Below are positions 7,408-14,092 of a DNA stretch of 17,141 nucleotides, in pieces. The translations under genes were made by a program, and so were the position numbers. Source of the DNA: Bdellovibrionales bacterium (GTDB lineage: Bacteria > Bdellovibrionota > Bdellovibrionia > Bdellovibrionales > UBA1609); contig JANQSX010000007.1 in the NCBI GenBank assembly GCA_028279085.1, positions 1-17,141 of the forward strand, read 5' to 3'. Under the pieces are notes generated by a model. That model had not been told where the DNA came from. It worked only from the letters and a program-made list of their open reading frames with translations, and searched no databases. How positions within the stretch are numbered: the first letter of the stretch is position 1; each line of letters begins with the position of its first letter.

Positions 7408-7432
7408 GAGTTTTAAGCACCCGCTTTGGTGG

Positions 7433-7465
7433 ATTGTGTAGTAATAATAAATTATTGCCTACAAT
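7433..7465. other. Imperfect stem-loop between convergent genes
   Basis: AATAAT/ATTATT (7443-7448, 7451-7456), TAG/CTA and ATTG/CAAT can pair with small bulges. The hairpin sits directly after the stop of the alpha/beta hydrolase gene and 25 bases after the repeat-protein stop. There is no T-run, so a bidirectional terminator is possible but unproven. Confidence 0.3.
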
Positions 7466-10069
7466 CTAATCAATCAACAGGTCTGGAAGTGAGTTAGAGT
7501 TAAACTGTTCCCATGTATCAAGAACATTGCGAAAAAAAGGTTCATATTCATTGTTGATACGCTGGCTTACTTGACTATGTTGATCTGTTTCTGATTTGTG
7601 ATCCAAATCAACCGGCTTTAAAATATCGTGTATAGAAACATCACTAAAAGTGTAACTATTACGAGCTAAATCCACCCAATCCCTATCTCCTCTTTTTACC
7701 GGTTGAAGAAGAGGAAACAACTGTTTGAATATACCTTGGTATTCTATAAGCGATTTATTATAAAGTGCACTCTTGTTATAAATATCCGCTTCCAATTGCG
7801 CTAATTCTTGATTAATTTCCTTTAAATTTAAATAAAGTAGTCCCTGACCATCTAAATTCTGACCATATATATCCCTTACGGCTTGTTGATACTCCTTTCC
7901 CATTTCCCCGTCACTTATTGCTCTAATCAATTTTCTTTTTAAATCCTCTCTATTAAGATCGTATTGACGATACGACTGCCTAAAGTGGTTCACTTCTGTT
8001 TCATGTTCTTTTACAAGGTCATTCATCCGTGCAACAGAAGGAGAAAAGGCAAATGGTACAGATAGTTCTGTAAAAAGCTTGACCATTTTGTCAGCTAATT
8101 CTCTTACCACCACTAATTCTTTTCCAAGGAGTATAAAGTCAGATGTAATAGAAGGTGGAGGCTCTTCAGAAGCTTTTTTCAATGCCCTGCCAATTGTAGT
8201 CATTGCTGCTTGCACTAATTTACGAGCATTTTGATATTGTTTTTTAAGATTATTTTCTTTTTTTCTTAATATAGAAAGTTCTGTCACTAAGGGAGTATGT
8301 TCTGAGATATTTTCTGACAACTCTGTCAGAAGAAGCTCCGCTTTTTCCTGATGTTCGGAATTTATGAAACCTCTGTCTAAAAGTTTACTTTTATCCGGTA
8401 AGTATATTCCCCGCCCGATCTGTTTTATTTCAAAATATCCTACCGAGGTAATGTAATCAACAATCTTTGTCAGTAGTTGGTCCGGTAAAGATTGTGATTG
8501 AAGAAACTCTACCAACTCATTAAAACTGAGACTTGAAAATATTTTTCCAAGTATCTTTTTCTGTTGTGTATTCTCTATATTATGCTCTTTTAAAATCTTA
8601 CTTATTTGATCTTTTATTTTTTCGTTTGTTGTTCGCATTAGGAGTTGCAAATCAGGATTCAGATGGGCACTCAAAAATCTATACTGATTAACAAACTGTC
8701 TAAAAGCAAGGTTGTTGGAATAATTTCCCGCTACATCAAGAAAAGAAGGTGCAGAGGAATCAGCTTGCTCATTTTTCTCATTAAAAGTAATCCCCTGTTT
8801 TTCCATAAATTGACGAGCCAGTGCGATTTGAACAGGCAACCCTGACTCTGAGTCCATATACTCTCCCAACCAATGACCTACTTCTTCAATGGTTTTAGTT
8901 TTAAGAAGTGGTAATCTATCCAAGTAGTGGGTGTCTATTTTTTCTAATTTATCATAATATTCACGAAATAAAGACCTGGGGAAACCGGTAAAAACTAAAG
9001 GATCGTGTATTCCTATAGCCAAAAGAGCGGGAGTATATTCTCTTCCTCTATGGGAAGGTATTATAGAGTTTAGTTGAGTAATCATCCACATGGAATATAA
9101 TTCTCCGAGGAGATTGGCTCCTTCAAAATGCTGTACTTCAATCGGGTTATCTGTAACAAAATTATTTAATTGTTCTGATATACCTTTTTTCTGTCCTTCA
9201 AAAAAAGCTTTTTGTTTTTCTTTTACAGATCGTCCTGGAGCAGCATCTACCACGGGAGAAAACAACATAATACCTTTCAAATTAGGGTGAAAAAATCCTC
9301 CTCTGAGGGGACCATCCGTCATAGTCATTAATTGTCGTGCAAGGATAGTGCCCCCGCTATGTCCCCATATAAAAAGAGGAACATGAGGAGGAATATATTT
9401 TTTCACAAAAGCAGATAACACCATAACTTCTTCTGATAGACTGTTTAAAACCTCGCGGTGACCTTCAGCATGCCAGGAAAGATCCAGGGAGAGAACATGA
9501 ACATCTTCAAAGTGTTTACGAAAATCACGAATTGTTCTCCTAGCTATGTGAGCACCTGCTGTTTGCATTCCCATACCGTGTAAGAACAACACAGCCGCTG
9601 AAGCATCCGGACCCACTAGCCATTTCTTTCCATCTTTACTTTGCATATTACTGAAAAGCACCTGTGGGCTAAAAGCAACATTAGTTGCAAGCACACGATC
9701 ATTATACTCATAAGAAGCTCTGGCCATTATAGCGTCTCTGTTAGCTAATTTCACAGAAACTGGACTCTCCGGACGAGCTAATTGATGATCTATATAACTA
9801 ACATCTTTTGGAAGAAACAAATCTAAAACAGGAGGTGCAAAAGAAGTCCTGCTGTTCCACTCTCCTTGCAACCTCTGCTCTTCGTGAGGGTATATAAATT
9901 CAGAGTGTAGTTTTCTATCTTGAATAGCCTGTTCTTTAGCTTGATTAATAAAAAATAACCTGGAGGGAAAAGCTTTTTCACAGTTCCCTGCTTTTACAAA
10001 AACAGGATAAAAGGTAAGTGTTATAAACCAAAAGATTTTGTACAAATAATAATTTGTTTCTTTAGTCAT
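7466..10069 (-). CDS. Exported alpha/beta hydrolase with long helical C-terminal half
   Basis: The 867-residue product begins with a signal peptide (hydrophobic 11-25, cleavage likely after VKA, residue 27), then GNCEKAF. Residues about 150-425 are an alpha/beta hydrolase domain. HGMG (164-167) fits the oxyanion region, GHSGG (236-240) is the nucleophile elbow with S238, HDP (355-357) supplies D356, and VGHW (397-400) supplies H399. The triad looks complete, so an esterase, lipase or lysophospholipase-type activity is likely; the substrate cannot be told. Residues about 450-867 are mainly helical, with coiled-coil stretches near 610-640 and 790-815, and match nothing I know. The protein is far longer than typical hydrolases (250-400 residues). 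The ATG lies in a 22-bp tandem duplication. It probably acts in the periplasm or outside the cell. Confidence 0.8.
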   Translation of the reverse strand: MTKETNYYLYKIFWFITLTFYPVFVKAGNCEKAFPSRLFFINQAKEQAIQDRKLHSEFIYPHEEQRLQGEWNSRTSFAPPVLDLFLPKDVSYIDHQLARPESPVSVKLANRDAIMARASYEYNDRVLATNVAFSPQVLFSNMQSKDGKKWLVGPDASAAVLFLHGMGMQTAGAHIARRTIRDFRKHFEDVHVLSLDLSWHAEGHREVLNSLSEEVMVLSAFVKKYIPPHVPLFIWGHSGGTILARQLMTMTDGPLRGGFFHPNLKGIMLFSPVVDAAPGRSVKEKQKAFFEGQKKGISEQLNNFVTDNPIEVQHFEGANLLGELYSMWMITQLNSIIPSHRGREYTPALLAIGIHDPLVFTGFPRSLFREYYDKLEKIDTHYLDRLPLLKTKTIEEVGHWLGEYMDSESGLPVQIALARQFMEKQGITFNEKNEQADSSAPSFLDVAGNYSNNLAFRQFVNQYRFLSAHLNPDLQLLMRTTNEKIKDQISKILKEHNIENTQQKKILGKIFSSLSFNELVEFLQSQSLPDQLLTKIVDYITSVGYFEIKQIGRGIYLPDKSKLLDRGFINSEHQEKAELLLTELSENISEHTPLVTELSILRKKENNLKKQYQNARKLVQAAMTTIGRALKKASEEPPPSITSDFILLGKELVVVRELADKMVKLFTELSVPFAFSPSVARMNDLVKEHETEVNHFRQSYRQYDLNREDLKRKLIRAISDGEMGKEYQQAVRDIYGQNLDGQGLLYLNLKEINQELAQLEADIYNKSALYNKSLIEYQGIFKQLFPLLQPVKRGDRDWVDLARNSYTFSDVSIHDILKPVDLDHKSETDQHSQVSQRINNEYEPFFRNVLDTWEQFNSNSLPDLLID

Positions 10070-10105
10070 TGTCTATCTCTCTGTTAGTCATTGTCTATCT
10101 CTCTG
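10062..10105 (-). repeat. 22-bp tandem duplication of a translation start region
   Basis: Positions 10062-10083 and 10084-10105 are identical. Each copy contains GAGAGATAGACAATG on the minus strand, i.e. the purine-rich ribosome site plus ATG. The downstream copy holds the start used by the hydrolase (10069-10067). The upstream copy's ATG (10091) opens a nine-codon frame, MTNREIDND, which stops at TAA 10062-10064 and so overlaps the true start. Confidence 0.9.
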
Positions 10106-10412
10106 ATAGAAATCTCTACTTTAAAGTGCTTCTAAAGAAACACATGATAATAAATGTAGGACTGTATTTCTAATGAAAAAAAACTTTTTGTAAAAGTTTC
10201 ATACATCTTGTGACACTTTTGTCATTAACAGAGTTTTGTCAAACTGTCTTTAGGTTTTTTATTAGTGTTTAATAAAAAGTACCTTGTATAAGTAAAGCTC
10301 TTGTATATCAATAGTCATTCTTTAAAGAATCATCTTCTTATACTCTGACTTTAGTACTAATTTGTTGTGCTATATTTAACTTAAGAGTGTAAATAGTGAT
10401 AAAAAATGAAGA
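10106..10412. other. Divergent intergenic region with two palindromes
   Basis: This stretch separates the divergent hydrolase and Cys-rich genes; no gene or RNA was recognised. It holds AAACTTTT-TGT-AAAAGTTT (10181-10199), which on the minus strand is followed by a T-run, and a perfect 14-bp palindrome ATTCTTTAAAGAAT (10317-10330). It should carry promoters for both genes. TATACT near 10338 and TATATT near 10372 are possible -10 boxes on the plus strand, but neither has a convincing -35. Confidence 0.4.
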
Positions 10413-11333
10413 ATGTGCTTTTTCATGGGTAGAATTACTTTTTGTTTAATATGTCTTTTTTATATTTTTGTTGGTCATAGGGCGGAGGCTATGGTTTTTT
10501 ACTCTGAGCAGATAAAAAAATATTTTATGGATGTGGTTTTTGAAAACTCTTTTTGTAAATGTCAGGGAAATGATGGATGCACGCGAGGTTGTAGATTTGT
10601 AAATCATTTAGATAGAGAACAATATCCTCCCTTCAGAAGGTGTGAGGGTAAAAAACCCAGAAGGAGATCAACTGATAATTGTGCTAGACATGTTACCGGT
10701 GCGATAATGACAGTTATTCACAGTTTTTTGTTTACACATTGTAACAATACAGGTACTGAAACTTCACAGAATGCATTAAATTATAAACAATGTGTAGACA
10801 ATTTTCAAGAAGATGTAAAACATGGGAATATAAGCATCTGCCGGCATGGTTTTATGTTTCCTTCTGCTTTCTGCTTACTCAATCTAGATGGAAAGAGTTT
10901 TGATCTTTATAACAGTATATCCAATAGGAGGATAAGAGGGAGATGTAAAAACTGGAATCAATATAATCAGCTTTTGTTGAATGTTGATGCTTCAGTTTAT
11001 TATGGGGAAATTACAATATTTCCTGTGTTTAAGAAAATCCCTTTTGAAAAAATAACTTCTATGGAAAGTGGAAAACTTCGGGTAGATCCTGCTAAAATTC
11101 CTGTTGGATCTATTGTCATTTCAGAATCAGAGTTCAATGATCCAAATGGTCATATAGAGGTAAAAACTAACAAAAATGAATGCGGAGAAAATAAAGATCA
11201 AATTTGTTTTTGTAGCGACTTTTGCAGAGAAAGATTGATATATAAACGACCTGTGTTAGCTGTATTTGAATGGAATCCTGAGTTTATAAGATATGTATTG
11301 GATACCATGTTTTGGTGGGATTTCTCCCTCTGA
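10413..11333 (+). CDS. Exported Cys-rich protein, possible CHAP/NlpC-like hydrolase
   Basis: The 306-residue product starts at ATG 10413 or at ATG 10425 (residue 5). Both give a signal peptide ending GHRAEA (residue 26); neither has a strong ribosome site. The mature chain holds many cysteines: clusters at 48/50/56/60/77, later at 110/127/143/154/178, and a C-terminal set at 257/265/267/271. Two segments recall papain-like amidases of the CHAP/NlpC-P60 type: NCARHVTGAI with C90 near a helix start, and GSIVISESEFNDPNGHIEV with H247, like the usual pattern of a helix Cys and a GH(V/I) strand. On that basis I infer a peptidoglycan or peptide hydrolase, but the match is by pattern only. Without that inference it is an unassigned exported protein, probably disulfide-rich. 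Confidence 0.65.
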   Translation: MCFFMGRITFCLICLFYIFVGHRAEAMVFYSEQIKKYFMDVVFENSFCKCQGNDGCTRGCRFVNHLDREQYPPFRRCEGKKPRRRSTDNCARHVTGAIMTVIHSFLFTHCNNTGTETSQNALNYKQCVDNFQEDVKHGNISICRHGFMFPSAFCLLNLDGKSFDLYNSISNRRIRGRCKNWNQYNQLLLNVDASVYYGEITIFPVFKKIPFEKITSMESGKLRVDPAKIPVGSIVISESEFNDPNGHIEVKTNKNECGENKDQICFCSDFCRERLIYKRPVLAVFEWNPEFIRYVLDTMFWWDFSL

Positions 11334-11430
11334 GTTTTTCTCTTTTTATGTAATCGTACTTATATTGAAAGCGTTTTTTGCCTATTTACTAGAGGTAATA
11401 CTTTAAAAAATTAAAATTATTAGTTTGGGA

Positions 11431-11458
11431 TTGTATTTTTGCATAATTTGAATATAAT
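11431..11458 (+). promoter_or_regulatory. Promoter of the DoxX-like gene
   Basis: TTGTAT (11431-11436) and a perfect TATAAT (11453-11458) are 16 bases apart. Transcription would begin near 11464, about 32 bases before the ATG at 11496. The ribosome site is TGGGG (11483-11487). Confidence 0.55.
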
Positions 11459-11495
11459 TTGACCTCTAAAACTACAAATAAATGGGGTTTATTTT

Positions 11496-11870
11496 ATGAA
11501 GAATAAAGTTAAATTAACTTATTGGATAAGTACAGGTTTTATAAGCTTGATGATGTTGGCATCTACAACAATGTATTTTATATCCTCTGAGGTCAGTGAA
11601 ACATTTGCTCATCTAGGATTTCCTGACTATTTTCGGTTGGAGCTAGGAATTGCAAAATATCTGGGAGTGGTCGTTTTGTTGGTTCCGGCCTTCCCTAAAA
11701 ATGTTAAAGAGTGGGCTTACGCTGGTTTTGGAATCACATTTATTTCTGCGATGATCGCACACATAAATGTGGGAGACCCAATGTCAAAAGTGATGCCGCC
11801 TGTATTTGCTTTTTTTCTATTAACGGTGTCTTACTTGAGTTATAAAAAATTAGTTTCAGAAGGTAAGTAA
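11496..11870 (+). CDS. DoxX-like family membrane protein
   Basis: This 124-residue protein matches the DoxX-like pattern throughout: YWISTGFISLMMLAS (9-23), then 'FAHLGFPDYFRLELGIAKYLG' in two parts (about 37-57), KEWAYAGFGITFISA (about 71-85), and IAHINVGDP (about 87-95). Four hydrophobic helices are expected, which is standard for the family, and the length is typical. DoxX-like proteins are small inner-membrane proteins; links to redox or thiol stress are known for DoxX relatives, but this branch is poorly defined. It starts at ATG after a modest GGGG site and a good promoter. It converges on the DUF805 gene, with only 20 bases between the stops. Confidence 0.85.
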   Translation: MKNKVKLTYWISTGFISLMMLASTTMYFISSEVSETFAHLGFPDYFRLELGIAKYLGVVVLLVPAFPKNVKEWAYAGFGITFISAMIAHINVGDPMSKVMPPVFAFFLLTVSYLSYKKLVSEGK

Positions 11871-11890
11871 TTGGGGCCAAAACAAAAAAT

Positions 11891-12286
11891 TTATGCAGCA
11901 TCGGTATAATGGTTCTGATTGGAGGAGTAAGGTGTTTGATAAGCTGATTGTTCAACAAAAAGATACAAAAAGAAAAGAAGACCAATAATAGGAATAAATG
12001 TAAGTAAACAAAGCCAGGGGGACTGATTAATATCACGAAGTCGCTTTATCATTAAGATAAAAGCGGAATATATATACAAACCAAGAACCATAAGCCCTGC
12101 TGGTGAGCTTCCGGTGAGTGTCCAGCCATCCCCTTTTAAAGAAACACCGTCTGAAGATGAGCCAATTGTTGTAGCGACAATAAATAAAAGCGAATATAGA
12201 GCTATATTGCCAATGAAAAAAGGGAGTCTTTTAATACGCCCTGTAGGATAGAAAAGAACCTGTATCCATTTTTCCCATTCTAACAT
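11891..12286 (-). CDS. DUF805 family membrane protein
   Basis: The 131-residue product has the canonical DUF805 layout: a short cytoplasmic start (MLEWEKWIQVLFYPTGRIKR), the GRIKRLPFFIGN motif (16-27), a hydrophobic helix, a loop, another helix (about 65-82), IKRLRDINQSPW (about 83-94) and a final hydrophobic hairpin (LLTFIPIIGLLFFLYLF). The length is normal. DUF805 proteins are inner-membrane proteins without a firmly known function. The start is ATG at 12286 with a poor ribosome site. tRNA-Val lies 59 bases upstream on the same strand. It is a second, shorter member of the family found at 5643. Confidence 0.85.
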   Translation of the reverse strand: MLEWEKWIQVLFYPTGRIKRLPFFIGNIALYSLLFIVATTIGSSSDGVSLKGDGWTLTGSSPAGLMVLGLYIYSAFILMIKRLRDINQSPWLCLLTFIPIIGLLFFLYLFVEQSAYQTPYSSNQNHYTDAA

Positions 12287-12345
12287 ATAAAAAGTATCGG
12301 CTAAATGTTAAAATTACTTGAATGATTTTCTTTAGAGATGTCAGT

Positions 12346-12422
<77 letters not shown>

Positions 12423-12555
12423 ATGAACATATACTTTCTACATAAATTATGCTCCTGTATGCTTTTAATATTTTTTTCGTTTTAATTCAACAGAGTCTTT
12501 TATAATTTTTCCAAGGGTTTAGCCAAAAGATCTTTTTTTGATGAAACGGTTATTT

Positions 12556-13980
12556 TTAATAAAGTGCCTGGTGTTTTTGAGGAGTATCATAGATTTCTAA
12601 TTGGATGGAATCGTAGAGTTTCATAAAATCGTCACTCACTCTCTCACTGATCCTCTGAGCAAAATATTTAGAATAACCTTTTTTAAATAAAAGGCGCACT
12701 AATCTATCTCTCACAGTTCCTCCTCTTGAGTAGAAAATAGAGGGATAATGGTACATTAAATAAGGTATTTCTGTAATGACTTCCTGTTTTATTATACCAG
12801 GAAAACCCCAGAAGCGATCAGGGTGTTCATGCATAATAAGCCAATAAGAAAGCTCTACACTTTTCCGCTCTTTAGTGGGAAGGTCATCTACTTGTTTTCT
12901 TACTAGTGATATTTTCTTATGAACATTTTCATAAAAATGAGATCTTTTGCTTTCCACAATTCTTTTTGTATGATCTAAATCATGAGAAAAAATATCTAAA
13001 GGATTCCCTCTAATAGCATCATAGTTTGTTGATTGTTTATTACTGAGACCTAAAACATAAGCATCCGCTTCTATGCCTTTGTTTATAGCTATAAGTCCTA
13101 CAACTCCACTTATTGTCGGCATTAAAATCACCGATGGAAAGTAACTAATTAATCTTTTAACCAGTTGTCCTCCGAGGAGGGGACTATCACTGATTATCTC
13201 TGCCAACATCACGTTAAACCATATCCATTTTTCATAAGTGACAGTTTTCTCTCTTATGGCTGCTTCCATAGGTTCCCTCAAAAGCGTCAATCGTCTTATT
13301 TGACCGGGATGCACAGCCCCTTTTTCCATAAAATCAATGTGCTCTCTCATTTTTTCACCAAAGTAGTTAAAATGAACCGTATAAGGATGCACAGTCATTT
13401 TTCTTAATTGTTCGCGTATAGCTATGGTTTCATTTACCTCATCAACCCCTCTTGTGAATATCTCACTAAAACCCTGTGCTTTAAGTTTTTTTTCTTCATT
13501 TGTTTTTTCAGGTATAGTTAATTCCGCTTCACTTATTCTTCTTTCAATTTGTTTTGAACCAACAAAAAGCTCCCGATAACTTGCTTCAGGATGACTTATT
13601 TCTTTAAAAACACCTTCTTGTGTCATTGCCTCAAACCGGTGCTCAAAATGATCTGTTTTTATTATTCTTGTTTTCACTTGTGGTGAACTCCATACTCTCA
13701 AATGCTCTTGCAGACGAGCCATTCTCTCTGACTCTTCTTTCGGATCCACATTTGTTACAGGGTTTTGAGATTTTTTTTGCCTTGTCAGTAATGGTTTAAC
13801 CGGACCGGCAACAGCATTAACAACGATTTTAGTGGATTGGATTATTTGTGGATTTTGAAATACGGATATAAAAGCTCTTTTGCAATTTTTCGGTGAAAAA
13901 CTCTGACTTGTTACAGAAAAGACCGGAGAGCTTTTGAATAATAAAATACAAACAATAAGATATGAAAATTTTGAAAGCAT
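12556..13980 (-). CDS. Exported protein of unknown function with HDLDH motif
   Basis: The 474-residue product starts at ATG 13980, with AGGTG four bases upstream. Residues 1-22 are a signal peptide (cleavage near FS, 22), followed by KNCKRAF (31-37). The first third is charged and partly helical. A hydrophobic stretch (about 277-300, PSVILMPTISGVVGLIAI) could be a membrane helix or a buried core. HDLDH (333-337) and HEHP (384-387) are His/Asp-rich sites about 50 residues apart and could bind a metal; no known family follows from this. The C-terminal 80 residues are soluble-looking and rich in aromatic and basic residues. The DUF255 gene lies 112 bases upstream on the same strand, so co-transcription is possible. 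I do not recognise the protein. Confidence 0.7.
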   Translation of the reverse strand: MLSKFSYLIVCILLFKSSPVFSVTSQSFSPKNCKRAFISVFQNPQIIQSTKIVVNAVAGPVKPLLTRQKKSQNPVTNVDPKEESERMARLQEHLRVWSSPQVKTRIIKTDHFEHRFEAMTQEGVFKEISHPEASYRELFVGSKQIERRISEAELTIPEKTNEEKKLKAQGFSEIFTRGVDEVNETIAIREQLRKMTVHPYTVHFNYFGEKMREHIDFMEKGAVHPGQIRRLTLLREPMEAAIREKTVTYEKWIWFNVMLAEIISDSPLLGGQLVKRLISYFPSVILMPTISGVVGLIAINKGIEADAYVLGLSNKQSTNYDAIRGNPLDIFSHDLDHTKRIVESKRSHFYENVHKKISLVRKQVDDLPTKERKSVELSYWLIMHEHPDRFWGFPGIIKQEVITEIPYLMYHYPSIFYSRGGTVRDRLVRLLFKKGYSKYFAQRISERVSDDFMKLYDSIQLEIYDTPQKHQALY

Positions 13981-14092
13981 AAAGCACCTGTTTTATCAAA
14001 TTATAAATATCGTGAATCTTGTTCAGATCATATTAGGTGAGGAAGTTAAAAAAGTTAAGTTTTTTAGGTTTCTATGAAAATATTTCACACAT

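Noticed and set aside
11390..11468. TAGAGGT...ACCTCTA inverted repeat around the DoxX promoter
   Set aside because: Only 7 bp with a 65-base gap; expected by chance.
11740..12036. Minus-strand frame overlapping the DoxX-like and DUF805 genes
   Set aside because: Both overlapping frames match known families over their full length; this one does not.
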